Source: Paenibacillus_AR sp051594765
GTDB lineage: Bacteria; Bacillota; Bacilli; Paenibacillales; NBRC-103111
Direction of reading: 5' to 3'
Assembly (NCBI RefSeq): GCF_051594765.1
Contig: NZ_JBPPGJ010000007.1
Span: 124,001 to 188,000 of the forward strand
Length of the DNA: 64,000 bases
In this document: in pieces, positions 41,808 through 50,919 of the stretch
Position numbering within the stretch: position 1 is the stretch's first letter
How the letters are laid out: every line of letters begins with the position of its first letter
The notes under the pieces: model-generated
Seen by the model: only the letters and a program-made list of their open reading frames with translations
The model's database searches: none
Told to the model about the DNA's origin: nothing
Program-made: the position numbers and the translations under genes

Positions 41808-43760
41808 ATGGGCTTTGAATCGGTGTCGGGTCTCTGGCTGGGACTCAGCCTTCCGGTCATTCTATTGTTCTACCTGCTGAAGCGGAAGTACGCCGACACC
41901 CCCGTGTCCAGCCACCTGCTGTGGAACCGCGTGCTGAAGGAAATGGAAGCCAACCGTCCCTGGCAAAAGCTGCGGAGCCGCCTCTTGATGCTCCTCCAGT
42001 TGTTGGCGGCCCTCTTGGCCGTTCTTGGAGTGGCCGGATGGTTTATTCGGCTGGAGGGAGCGGCAGGAGGGTCGGCCGTGTACGTGTTGGACGCATCTGC
42101 CAGTATGGCGGCTGTGGCCTCGGTGGAATCTTCAGGAAACGCTACAAGCCCTCTCACCCGGCTCGAAGCAGCCAAACATGCGATTCTCCGCCATGCGGAA
42201 CGCAGCGGATCCGATTCCTTTTCCTTGGTCCTGCTGGGGGAGGAGCCGGAGGTTCTGCTGTCCCGGGAGACGGAACGAAAGAAACTGGAGACGGCTATGG
42301 CAGGCATTGAGCCTGTTCCCGGCAAGCCGGCGTACAAGGAAGCACTGTCGTTAGGAGCTTCATTGGCGGCGGAGAGCGGAGGCCGGCTCTATTTTGCTAC
42401 GGATGGGCAGTGGGCCGAAGGGACGGAGTCCCTGGGCCTTCAAGTGCCGCCCGCTGTGCTGAGGGTACAGGGAAAAGGCGACGCCAGCGTGGGGATTGTC
42501 CGCTTCAGTGCAGCGCGCGCTGCTTTAGGCGCTTCCGGCGCATCCGGTCCGGAGGCCGGCTCTCAAGCTATGGCGACCGTACGCAACTGGGGCAGCGAGC
42601 CTGCCACGGCGGAGGCCTCGATCTATGCGGAGAACCGGCTGGTCTCGGTGGAGAAAACCGCATTGTCTCCCGGCGAGGATCGGGTTCTGACCTTCCCGGC
42701 GCTTCCCGCTGCCAGCTGGTACCGGCTTTCCCTTCGCGCAGAGCCCGATGGACTCAACACAGATAATGAAGCCTTCGCCTTCCCTCCTGGAGGAGCGAAG
42801 CGAACCGTATGGCTGGTCAGCCCGGGCAATCTGTTCCTGGAGAAGGCGCTTCTGTTGGCCGGGGCCGACGTCGTGAAGCTCCAGCGTACGGAAACGGGCT
42901 ACGCCCAACCCCGGACTCCGGCGGATCTGGTCGTATTGGACGGCATTTCCCCGGAAGATTCGTCTTTGTCAGGGATACGCAAGCTGCTGGAGGAGAAGCC
43001 GGTCTGGTCTATTGGAGCAGAACGAGGGAAGGCGGGCAGCGCCAAGGCGGGAAGCGCTCCCCGCATCCGCCAGCACCCGGTTCTCAGGTATGTCGGATGG
43101 GACCAGGTGCACGTGGCCGAAGCGGTCCCCCTCAGTGATACGGCCGGATTGGAGCCGGTGGTGTCGTCAGGGGAAGTACCCTTGGTGCTGGCGGGAGGAG
43201 ATTCGGGTAAACGGAGACTGGTCTTTACCTTTGCTTTGGAAGAGAGCGATCTGGCGCTGCGACCGGATTTTCCTATTCTGACCCGGAATGCGGTGGAATG
43301 GATGACAGCCGAAGCCGGCGACGTGCTGGGCAGCGGCGTGGCGGGGGAAGCGGTGGAGGCCTCCTGGTCGCCCAGGTCGTCCTCCGCACGGTGGGAGCTC
43401 GTAGAGGGGGCGGGCACGGACGCCGCCATGCCGGAGACCCTTCCCGGAACGGAGATGACGGTCAAGCTCCCTGACCGGCCTGGTCTATATCGGCTGACAG
43501 AGTCCGATGCCGAAGGCCGGACCGTCCGGTCCAGACTGGCTGCCGTTGCTGCGGATCTGAAGGAATCGGACCTCCGGCTGGCGCCGGAGCTGGATTTTTG
43601 GACAGGGAATCAGGGAAATTCGTCCCTTGGGAATACGGAAGGAACGGGACCCGAAGATGCAGCCCGCCGGCGGATCCCCATGACCGCATGGCTGGCGGCT
43701 GCCATGCTGGCGGTACTGTTCTGGGAATGGGAGGTGTACCGGCGTGGGCATACAGGTTAA
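41808..43760 (+). CDS. BatA-like VWA membrane protein
   Basis: A 650-residue protein. The BatA N-terminal domain has two membrane helices (~10-25, ~58-80) around KRKYADTPVSSHLLW. A VWA domain with an intact MIDAS motif Asp95-x-Ser97-x-Ser99 (VLDASASM) follows. A CARDB/beta region and a Rossmann-like segment come next, and a final membrane helix near 630-645. The ATG at 41808 follows AAGGAGGTGG. Its end overlaps the next VWA gene by 17 bases. It probably works with MoxR/DUF58 at the membrane outer face. Confidence 0.88.
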   Translation: MGFESVSGLWLGLSLPVILLFYLLKRKYADTPVSSHLLWNRVLKEMEANRPWQKLRSRLLMLLQLLAALLAVLGVAGWFIRLEGAAGGSAVYVLDASASMAAVASVESSGNATSPLTRLEAAKHAILRHAERSGSDSFSLVLLGEEPEVLLSRETERKKLETAMAGIEPVPGKPAYKEALSLGASLAAESGGRLYFATDGQWAEGTESLGLQVPPAVLRVQGKGDASVGIVRFSAARAALGASGASGPEAGSQAMATVRNWGSEPATAEASIYAENRLVSVEKTALSPGEDRVLTFPALPAASWYRLSLRAEPDGLNTDNEAFAFPPGGAKRTVWLVSPGNLFLEKALLLAGADVVKLQRTETGYAQPRTPADLVVLDGISPEDSSLSGIRKLLEEKPVWSIGAERGKAGSAKAGSAPRIRQHPVLRYVGWDQVHVAEAVPLSDTAGLEPVVSSGEVPLVLAGGDSGKRRLVFTFALEESDLALRPDFPILTRNAVEWMTAEAGDVLGSGVAGEAVEASWSPRSSSARWELVEGAGTDAAMPETLPGTEMTVKLPDRPGLYRLTESDAEGRTVRSRLAAVAADLKESDLRLAPELDFWTGNQGNSSLGNTEGTGPEDAARRRIPMTAWLAAAMLAVLFWEWEVYRRGHTG

Positions 43761-46716
43761 GGAGCCATGGCTGCTACTAATGCTTCCGCTTCTCGGACTC
43801 TACAGCTGGTGGCTTCTCCGGGAGCAGACCCGGCTTGCCGGCGTTCGGCGGATCATAGCCGTGACGCTTCGGCTTACCGTCATGGGTCTGTTGATTCTGG
43901 CGATAGCCGGTGTGGAATGGTTCACTTCCGTGGACCGGACCACGGTCGTCTTCCTGGCGGACCGGTCGGACAGCATGCCAGACGCCGGCCAGGCGGAGGA
44001 CTTTATCCAGAAGGCTGCCGCATCTAAACAACCGGATGACCGGACAGGGGTTCTTTCCTTTGGCGCGGCACCGGCAGGGGAGCGCTCCGTCTCGGTGGAG
44101 CCGCTGGACCGATTCACCCTCGGAGCGAAGCTCAATACGCAGTGGACGGACCTGTCCTCTGCGCTTCGGCTTGGAGCCGGTTTGGTGCCGCCCCGAGAAG
44201 GCGGAAGACTGGTTTTGATGACCGACGGGCGGGAGAATGCGGGCCGTGCGCTTCAGGAGGGCAAGCTCCTGAAAAACCGGGGGATGCCGGTGGATGTGCT
44301 CTATATGCCGGAGCGAAGCGTGCCTGATGCGGCGGTGGACAGCCTGAAGGTGCCGGAGAAGCTGTACCGGGGCGAGGCCTATGACGTAGAGACGACGGTC
44401 ATGAGCACGGTCCAGTCCGATGCGGTGCTGCGCCTCTATGAAGATCAGACCGAGCTGGCCGCTCTGCAGGTTCGTCTGGAGAAGGGCGAGAACCGCTTTG
44501 CGTTTCCCGCACTGGCCAGGGAGGCAGGGCTTCACCGTTACCGGGCCGAGATCTTCCTTTCCTCCGACGGCATGCCGGCCAACAATGCGGGGTATGCTTT
44601 TGCACGGGTGGAGGGGCAGTCGAAGGTGCTGATCGTAGAGGGGGAGTCCGGTTCCTCGAAAAATCTCGAATCGGCCTTCGCCTCTGCATTTATGGCTTAT
44701 GAGACGGTGCCGCCGGAGATGCTGCCCCAGGAGCTGCCGGATTACAGCCGGTACGAGAGCATTCTCTTGAACAATGTGCCGGCCACCCGTCTGTCCCAAG
44801 GGCAGATGGAGCGGCTGGAGCAGGCGGTGAAGGAATACGGCACCGGTCTCGTCATGCTGGGCGGTGACCAGTCCTATGGTCTGGGCGGGTATTTTCAGAC
44901 GCCGGTGGAGCGGGCGCTTCCGGTCGATATGGAGCTGAAGGGGAAGCGGGAGATTCCGTCGCTCGCCCTCATGCTGGTCATCGACAAGTCCGGCAGCATG
45001 GAGGGGGAGAAGATCCGTCTCGCCCAAGAGGCAGCCGTTCGGAGCGTGGATCTGCTGCGGCCGAAGGATACGGTGGGCGTCCTGGCTTTCGACGGCTCTC
45101 CCTGGTGGGTGGTGAAGCCCGGGAAGCTGGAGGATAAGGAGAAGGTCAAGCGGGACATTCTGTCGATCCGGGCGGATGGCGGGACCGAAATCTATCCTGC
45201 GCTGAAGGAGGCTTACGACCGCCTGGCGGAGACCGAAGCGCAGCGCAAGCACATCATTCTGCTGACGGACGGACAGTCCTCCGGTCCGGAGAGCTACGAA
45301 GCCCTGGCCGGCCGAATGGCGGAGCAGAACATCACCGTCTCCACAGTGGGCATCGGCGACGGAGCCGACGTCGGGCTGCTGGAACGGATTGCCCGGCTGG
45401 CCAAGGGCCGGTATTACTTTGCCTCGGACATCAGCACCGTGCCGGCAATCTTCAGCCGGGAGGCTGTGCTGATGACCCGCACCTATGCGGTGGAGAAGCC
45501 CTTCGTGCCTGCCGCCGGGCAGGGGGCGGACTGGGCGGGGCTGCTGGCGGGCGGGCTGCCTCCGTTGACCGGCTACGTGGCGGCTACGCCCAAGGAAACG
45601 GCGGAGGTCGCCTTATGGTCGCCGGAGCCGGACCCGGTCCTGGCCCGCTGGCGGTACGGGGCGGGCAAAGCCGTGGCATGGACCAGCGACGTGACGGGCA
45701 AGTGGTCCAAGGAATGGACCGCCTGGTCGCGGTTCCCCGACTTCGTGACCGGCGTGGTGAAGTGGACCTTCTCCGAGTTCCAGGCTCAGCCCTATGAGCT
45801 GTCGGTCCGAACGGAAGGCGGGGAAGCAGCGGTTACCGTCAAGACCAAAGCGGAGACGGTGGAAACCGCCATGAAGCTGGAGGTCACTGATGAGCGCCTG
45901 AACAAGACGGAAACGGTGCTGACTCCGGAAGGTCCGGGGGAATACAGCGCCAAGCTGTCCCGGAATCAGGCGGGGGTGTATATGGCCCGCATCACCGCTT
46001 CGAATGGCGCCTCTCTTGGAGCTGCAACAGGCTTCGTCATCCCCTATTCGCAGGAATACCGGCTGCAGGTGTCGTCCGGCGGAGAAGAGCTGCTCCGGCA
46101 GCTGGCCGCAATGACCGGAGGCCGGCTGCTGAGCATGGAGAAGCCGGAGGACGTGTTCCGCCTGCCTCCGAGCGGGCAGAAGGAGCGGACGGATCTGGCC
46201 CAACTGCTGTTGGCCGCAGCCCTGCTGCTGTTCCTGGCGGACATTGCTGTCCGGCGGATTACGCTGCCTTGGGAGAAATGGACCGCTGCAGTGATCCGCC
46301 TGCTGCGCCCCTTGCAGCCACGTACTGGGGAGAGCGGGCAGGCATCGGCGGCAGGTCCGACGACCTTCGACCGGCTGGGCCGGCGGAAGGAGAAGCTGGC
46401 CCCCCGCTTCCGGAAGGAGGAGCCCGCCGGCAGCCGGGATACACCGGCAGCTGGTTCAGCGCCGCCGGGTGCCGCGACGGCTTCGTCTGATTCCGGCGAT
46501 GCTTTACCGCGGTCGGGCAGCGGCACGCCTTCCGGCGGTTCAGCCGGCCGATCGGCTAAGCCGCAGCTGGGCTCGAACGGCCCGGCCACGCCCCGTGCGG
46601 CTGCTGCACCTGAGGAGGGTACAGGCACCGACCGTCCCCCGGAGCAGGCAGAAGAGGCTTCCGGCGGCGACCGTATGAGCCGTCTTCTGGAAGCGAAGCG
46701 GCGCAAGAACCGGTAG
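43744..46716 (+). CDS. Large VWA membrane protein with two VWA domains and a GATase-like domain
   Basis: A 990-residue protein starting at GTG. It has two N-terminal membrane helices (~8-25, ~36-60) and a first VWA domain with MIDAS Asp73/Ser75/Ser77 (LADRSDSM). A CARDB-like region follows, then a glutamine-amidotransferase-like segment (~290-395, MLGGDQSYGLGGYFQTPVERALPV) as in DUF1355-type proteins. The second VWA domain has Asp414/Ser416/Ser418 (VIDKSGSM). A C-terminal membrane helix (~835-850) leads into a ~150-residue Pro/Ser/Ala-rich cytoplasmic tail. Last gene of the cluster. Function unknown. Confidence 0.88.
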   Translation: MGIQVKEPWLLLMLPLLGLYSWWLLREQTRLAGVRRIIAVTLRLTVMGLLILAIAGVEWFTSVDRTTVVFLADRSDSMPDAGQAEDFIQKAAASKQPDDRTGVLSFGAAPAGERSVSVEPLDRFTLGAKLNTQWTDLSSALRLGAGLVPPREGGRLVLMTDGRENAGRALQEGKLLKNRGMPVDVLYMPERSVPDAAVDSLKVPEKLYRGEAYDVETTVMSTVQSDAVLRLYEDQTELAALQVRLEKGENRFAFPALAREAGLHRYRAEIFLSSDGMPANNAGYAFARVEGQSKVLIVEGESGSSKNLESAFASAFMAYETVPPEMLPQELPDYSRYESILLNNVPATRLSQGQMERLEQAVKEYGTGLVMLGGDQSYGLGGYFQTPVERALPVDMELKGKREIPSLALMLVIDKSGSMEGEKIRLAQEAAVRSVDLLRPKDTVGVLAFDGSPWWVVKPGKLEDKEKVKRDILSIRADGGTEIYPALKEAYDRLAETEAQRKHIILLTDGQSSGPESYEALAGRMAEQNITVSTVGIGDGADVGLLERIARLAKGRYYFASDISTVPAIFSREAVLMTRTYAVEKPFVPAAGQGADWAGLLAGGLPPLTGYVAATPKETAEVALWSPEPDPVLARWRYGAGKAVAWTSDVTGKWSKEWTAWSRFPDFVTGVVKWTFSEFQAQPYELSVRTEGGEAAVTVKTKAETVETAMKLEVTDERLNKTETVLTPEGPGEYSAKLSRNQAGVYMARITASNGASLGAATGFVIPYSQEYRLQVSSGGEELLRQLAAMTGGRLLSMEKPEDVFRLPPSGQKERTDLAQLLLAAALLLFLADIAVRRITLPWEKWTAAVIRLLRPLQPRTGESGQASAAGPTTFDRLGRRKEKLAPRFRKEEPAGSRDTPAAGSAPPGAATASSDSGDALPRSGSGTPSGGSAGRSAKPQLGSNGPATPRAAAAPEEGTGTDRPPEQAEEASGGDRMSRLLEAKRRKNR

Positions 46717-46722
46717 CTCCTG

Positions 46723-46919
46723 TTAAGGCGATGGAAGCCTTAAATGGGGCGCGGATCGCTCCGCCGAAGCCAGCCGCCTTATATCGGCGCACCAGTCGCG
46801 CAGGTTCCGGGCTCCGAAGCGATAAGGCGGAGGGAAACCTTAAATGGGGCGCGAATCGATGCGCCGACCCAATAAGGCTTCCAGCCGCCTTAAAGCGGCG
46901 AAACAAGCCTGCGGGCTCC
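46723..46919. repeat. Duplicated ~95-bp intergenic element with hairpins
   Basis: Two related copies, 46723-46815 and 46823-46919, start exactly 100 bases apart. Both contain CCTTAAATGGGGCGCG, a GCCGCCTTA segment and end in GGGCTCC. Each copy can form hairpins whose arms differ in a compensated way: GCCG/CGGC in copy 1 and GCCGC/GCGGC in copy 2. No gene with a ribosome-binding site is seen in it. It may be a mobile repeat remnant or a structured RNA element in the 3' untranslated region of the VWA operon. Confidence 0.6.
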
Positions 46920-46942
46920 TGCAGCCGCAGTTACAAATCAGA

Positions 46943-46991
46943 AACCAAGGAGCTAAGCGATCATTCCGCGCTCAGCTCCTTGGTTTTTTTA
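46943..46991 (+). terminator. Strong intrinsic terminator of the VWA operon
   Basis: AACCAAGGAGCT / AGCTCCTTGGTT stem extended by AAGCG/CGCTC-type pairing, then seven T. Confidence 0.9.
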
Positions 46992-47039
46992 TCCTCAGCT
47001 CCGCGTTACGGACGGCCTTTACAAAAAAAACATAACCCG

Positions 47040-47103
47040 TTAACAATTCCCGAACAGTCCCCGGACAGGCGTTGACGTGAATTTAACAGTGCTCCCTTAT
47101 GAT
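47040..47103 (+). promoter_or_regulatory. PhoP-box-like promoter of the alkaline phosphatase gene
   Basis: Hexamers TTAACA (47040-47045), CGAACA (47051-47056) and CGGACA (47062-47067) are spaced by exactly five bases, the 11-base period of PhoP boxes. Another TTAACA lies at 47083-47088. TATGAT at 47098-47103 is the likely -10 with no proper -35, typical of activator-dependent Pho promoters. Induction by phosphate starvation through PhoPR is predicted. Confidence 0.65.
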
Positions 47104-47159
47104 GGGAACTAGCGTCAGACAGACGCATGCGACTACACACCCATAGGGAGGAAACAAAA

Positions 47160-48869
47160 TTGAAGAAGCTTGCACAAACGATGCTGGCCGGCGGTTTGGC
47201 ACTGACTCTGATCCCGGTGGCACAAGCGCCGGTATTCGCGGCAGATACGGCTAAGCCCGCCCCCGCATCCCAAAACCTGATCGTCCTGATCGGCGACGGC
47301 ATGGGACCCGCCCAGGTGACGGCAGGGCGCAATTATCTGAAATACATGAAGGGCATTGACCACCTGGAGCTCGACAGCTACTATGTCGGCCAGGCGACTA
47401 CATACGCGGACAAAGGAGAAGACGGCGGCGTGGTGGTCTCCGGGATCGTGACCGACTCCGCATCGGCGGGAACCGCTTTTGCGACCGGGCACAAAACCTA
47501 TAACGCGGGCATCAGCATTTCCAACGAAGACGTCTCCGTGCCTTACGCCTCCGTCATCGAAGCGGCCGAGAAAGCAGGCAAAGCGACCGGCCTGGTCACC
47601 ACCGCGCGGATCACCCACGCAACACCGGCCGTATATGCCTCCCACGTGCGCAGCCGGGACAATGAGAACGCCATCGCCACCCAATACCTGGCCAGCGGCG
47701 TAGACGTGCTCTTCGGCGGCGGCAAGCAGTTCTTCGTCACGAAGGACGAGAAGGGCAAGCGTCCGGACAAAAACATCATCGGCGAATTCCAGTCCAAGGG
47801 CTACGAGGTGGCCTACGATGCCAAGGGTCTTGACGCCATCAAGGGCTCCAAGGCGCTGGGGCTGTTCAACAGCTCCCACGTGGACTATACCCTGGACCGG
47901 TCTGAAGCGGTTCCGAGCCTGGCCAAAATGACCCAGAAGGCCCTCGACCTTCTGTCCACGGACAAGAACGGCTTCGCCATCATGATTGAGGGCGGCCGGA
48001 TCGACCACGCGTCCCATGCCAACGACTTCCCGACCACCGTCCAGGAGGTGCTGGATTTCGACGCAGCCGTGAAGGTGGCCATGGACTTCGCCAAGAAGAA
48101 CGGCAACACCTCCGTCGTTATCACGGCGGACCACGAGACCGGGGGCCTGTCCCTGTCCCGCGACAATATCTACGAGATAAACTTCGACCTGTGGGATAAG
48201 CAGAAGAAGTCCTCTGAGACCATCGGCACCGCTCTGAAGGCGGCCAAAACCACGGATGACGTGAAGAAGATCGTGACCGACAACACTTGGATCACGGACC
48301 TCTCCGATGCGGAAGCGGCAGCCATTCTCGCCGGCGACGGCTCCTCCTACGGCCGCGAAGGCGGCTTCAACGCGGTGGTATCCAAGCGCCTCCTGGTGGG
48401 CTGGTCCGGCCATGGCCACTCCGCAGTGGATGTGGGCGTATGGGCATACGGTCCCATCGCCTCCAAGGTCACCGGCCAGGTGGACAACACCGACATCGCC
48501 AAAGCTTCCGCCTCGATTATCGGCGTAGATCTGGAAGCCGCCACGAAGGAGATGCAGTCCAAGTACCTGTACCCGAAATTCAAGATCACCCGCAGCAACG
48601 AGGTGCTCTTCCCCGCCAAAGCGCTGGCCGCCAAACTGGGCGTGACGGTAGCTTACAACGAAGCGGAACGCAGCGTAATCTTGTCCTCCGGCGCCAATAA
48701 GCTGTCCGTCCATGTGGACACCAAGGCGGTAGCCTGGAACGGTGCCGCATCCAGCCTGACGGCGGACATCGACAACGATAAGCTGTACCTGCCCCTGAGT
48801 GCCTTCAACCAACTGACCGGCAAGACCATGACCTGGGATGGGCTGTCCGAACGGATCAACTTGCAATAA
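47160..48869 (+). CDS. phoA: Alkaline phosphatase with C-terminal stalk domain
   Basis: Secreted phosphomonoesterase of 569 residues. The signal peptide ends near PVFAADT. The PhoA core includes metal ligand Asp46 (LIGDGMGP), the catalytic Ser100 in VTDSASAGTAFATGHKTYN, ligand motifs EGGRIDHASH and ITADHETGG, and HGHSAVDVGVWAYG. After ~residue 478 an additional ~90-residue domain (EVLFPAKALAAKLGVTVAYNEAERSVIL...) looks like a copper-amine-oxidase-N-type surface domain. The start is TTG 47160, eight bases after AGGGAGG. Expression is probably phosphate-controlled. Confidence 0.93.
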   Translation: MKKLAQTMLAGGLALTLIPVAQAPVFAADTAKPAPASQNLIVLIGDGMGPAQVTAGRNYLKYMKGIDHLELDSYYVGQATTYADKGEDGGVVVSGIVTDSASAGTAFATGHKTYNAGISISNEDVSVPYASVIEAAEKAGKATGLVTTARITHATPAVYASHVRSRDNENAIATQYLASGVDVLFGGGKQFFVTKDEKGKRPDKNIIGEFQSKGYEVAYDAKGLDAIKGSKALGLFNSSHVDYTLDRSEAVPSLAKMTQKALDLLSTDKNGFAIMIEGGRIDHASHANDFPTTVQEVLDFDAAVKVAMDFAKKNGNTSVVITADHETGGLSLSRDNIYEINFDLWDKQKKSSETIGTALKAAKTTDDVKKIVTDNTWITDLSDAEAAAILAGDGSSYGREGGFNAVVSKRLLVGWSGHGHSAVDVGVWAYGPIASKVTGQVDNTDIAKASASIIGVDLEAATKEMQSKYLYPKFKITRSNEVLFPAKALAAKLGVTVAYNEAERSVILSSGANKLSVHVDTKAVAWNGAASSLTADIDNDKLYLPLSAFNQLTGKTMTWDGLSERINLQ

Positions 48870-48889
48870 TCGTAAGCCATAGGCTGTCG

Positions 48890-48924
48890 GACAGGGGAAC
48901 CGCGCGTTCCCCTGTCTCTTTTTC
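48890..48924 (+). terminator. Intrinsic terminator after phoA
   Basis: Perfect 11-bp stem GACAGGGGAAC / GTTCCCCTGTC with a CGCGC loop, then CTTTTT. Confidence 0.92.
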
Positions 48925-48946
48925 CAATGTCAGGAGGTTCATGCTT

Positions 48947-49663
48947 ATGATCAGGCTACAACAGGTCGTCAAGACCTATACCCATACACAGACCCGGCTT
49001 CCCATCCTGCACATCCCCGAGTGGACCGTCCGGGAGGGGGAGCGCTTGGCACTCCTCGGCCCCAGCGGATGCGGCAAGAGCACGCTTCTTCATCTCTTGA
49101 GCGGCATCTTGACCGCCGACGGGGGAGAGATCACGGTTTGCGGCATGCCGCTTCACCGGATGGGGGAGGCGGAGAGGGACCGGTTCCGCGCCTCGAGAAT
49201 CGGGTACATCATGCAGGACTTTCACCTCATCGGTTCCCTGACGGCCCGGCAAAATGTGGAGCTGACGCTGGATGTCCGCCTGAAGGGCAAGTCGCGCCGC
49301 CGGCTGCTGGAGGAATGGTTCGGCCGGGTGGGTCTGGAGGAGCGGATGGACCACCTGCCATCGCAGCTCTCCCGGGGCCAGCAGCAGCGGGTGGCCATGA
49401 TCCGCGCCCTCATCAACAGGCCGGCACTGGTGCTGGCCGACGAGCCGACGGGAAGCCTGGATTGGGAGACGGCAGGGGAAACCATGCGTCTCTTGCTGGA
49501 GCTGTCTCAGACAGAGGGCGCCACGCTGGTCACGGTCACGCACGATCTTCATTTGGCGGAGCTGTACCCGGTACGGGTACAGATGGAGAGCCTGAACGCC
49601 GCGGTTCATCCGGGTAGGCGACAGCCGGTTCGGCTTTTGGAAGATGAGGTGGTCGGGGCATGA
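48947..49663 (+). CDS. ABC transporter ATP-binding protein (MacB/LolD type)
   Basis: A 238-residue ATPase with Walker A GPSGCGKST, Q-loop YIMQDFHLIGSLTARQNV, signature LSRGQQQRVAMIRAL, Walker B LVLADEPTGSLDWET and H-loop TVTHD. The ADEPTGSLD form and length place it with MacB/LolD/FtsE-like ATPases. ATG 48947 is nine bases from AGGAGG, while the ATG at 48941 is too close. It overlaps the permease gene by four bases. No promoter is evident between the phoA terminator and this gene, so it may depend on read-through or a weak promoter. Confidence 0.92.
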   Translation: MIRLQQVVKTYTHTQTRLPILHIPEWTVREGERLALLGPSGCGKSTLLHLLSGILTADGGEITVCGMPLHRMGEAERDRFRASRIGYIMQDFHLIGSLTARQNVELTLDVRLKGKSRRRLLEEWFGRVGLEERMDHLPSQLSRGQQQRVAMIRALINRPALVLADEPTGSLDWETAGETMRLLLELSQTEGATLVTVTHDLHLAELYPVRVQMESLNAAVHPGRRQPVRLLEDEVVGA

Positions 49664-50874
49664 AGGCTGGACATTTGGTATGGCGCAATATGCTGCACCG
49701 CAAGATGCTTTCCCTCCTGACCGTTCTGTCTGTGGCGCTGATCGTGGCCCTGGTGGTCTTCCTGATGCAGGTGTCCGAAGGGGTGGAGAAGGGAGCCGAG
49801 ACGGGCTACGGTCCCTTCGAGCTGGTGATCGGAGCTGACGGCAGTGAGACCCAGTTGGCCATGAACACCTTCTATCATGTGGGAACCCCGACGGGCAACA
49901 TTCCTTATTCGGCCTGGCAGACGGCCTCGCGGAGCCCGGAAGCGGAATCGGTGTTCGCCATCACGACGGGCGATAATCTGAACGGGCTTCCCATCGTAGG
50001 CATCGAGCCCGGTTACTTCCCGGTCCGGTACGGGGACAAGAAGCTCCGGGCCGGCAAGCTCTATGCGGCAACGGGAGAAGCGGTGCTCGGTTCGTATGCG
50101 GCCAAGGAATCGGGACTCCGGGTTGGTGACACGTTCCATGGCGGTCATGGACTGGCAGAGGACTCCCACGCCGGTGAAGAGGAGGGGGAGGAGCACGAGG
50201 AGGAAGAGGCCCATGAGCGGTTTGCGTACCGGGTTGTCGGCATCCTGCCAGAGCTTCATACGCCGGACGACCGGGCGGTCTTCACCACGCTGGATTACGC
50301 TTGGGCCGTGCACCACACCGAGAGTGCGGAGAAGCGGGAGGTTACGGCGCTCATCGTCAAGCCGAAGTCCTTAACCGGCGCTATGGCCATGCGGAATCAA
50401 TTCGAGGCCATGGATAATATTCAAGCCGTCTTCTCCAGTAAGGCCGTGGCGGATGTGGTGAACCTGGTGGACTCCGGGTCCCAGGTGCTGCAGGTCGTCA
50501 CTGCCCTGTGCGTCGTGCTGGCGGCGATGACGCTTATGCTTTCTCTGCTGGCGGCCGCCAAGGAACGGAAGCGGGACGCCGGGCTGCTGCGACTGATCGG
50601 CAAGACCCGAGGCTTCGTCTGGGCCTCCTTCATGGGGGAAGGCATGATGCTGACTGCAGCGGGGCTCCTGCTCGGGCTCCTGGCTGGCCACGCGGGGAGC
50701 TGGATGAGCGTCGATGTGGTGTACGGCTTCTCAGGGGTTCGGCTGGAGGCCTGGAGCGTCGCCCCCGGGGAAGGCCTGCTGGCTGCGGGCGCCCTCGTGC
50801 TGGGAGCGCTGTCCGCTGCCGGTCCGGCCTTCGGCATGTACAAGACCGATCCGCTTCAGCTGTTCCGGGCGTAA
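49660..50874 (+). CDS. FtsX/MacB-type ABC permease with His/Glu-rich external loop
   Basis: A 404-residue permease with the MacB/FtsX layout: one N-terminal helix (~17-37), a large external domain (~40-275), and three C-terminal helices. The external domain holds an unusual cluster at ~160-186 with five His (160, 163, 170, 179, 185) among about a dozen Glu/Asp, a likely divalent-metal-binding loop. The MacB-type mechanism moves substrates outside the membrane rather than across it. With the ATPase and downstream lipoprotein it resembles zinc-linked MacB-like sets known from Proteobacteria; the metal role is inference. Confidence 0.88.
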   Translation: MKAGHLVWRNMLHRKMLSLLTVLSVALIVALVVFLMQVSEGVEKGAETGYGPFELVIGADGSETQLAMNTFYHVGTPTGNIPYSAWQTASRSPEAESVFAITTGDNLNGLPIVGIEPGYFPVRYGDKKLRAGKLYAATGEAVLGSYAAKESGLRVGDTFHGGHGLAEDSHAGEEEGEEHEEEEAHERFAYRVVGILPELHTPDDRAVFTTLDYAWAVHHTESAEKREVTALIVKPKSLTGAMAMRNQFEAMDNIQAVFSSKAVADVVNLVDSGSQVLQVVTALCVVLAAMTLMLSLLAAAKERKRDAGLLRLIGKTRGFVWASFMGEGMMLTAAGLLLGLLAGHAGSWMSVDVVYGFSGVRLEAWSVAPGEGLLAAGALVLGALSAAGPAFGMYKTDPLQLFRA

Positions 50875-50919
50875 GATGGCCCGGTACAGAAACATCATCA
50901 TCAAGGAGGCTGAACGCCT

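Noticed and set aside
46731..47075. 114-residue ORF in the gap after the VWA operon
   Set aside because: It runs through the duplicated element and the terminator hairpin, with no ribosome-binding site.
48870..48946. Zur operator before the metal-linked ABC genes
   Set aside because: No palindrome like the Zur consensus is visible; the gap is filled by the phoA terminator.
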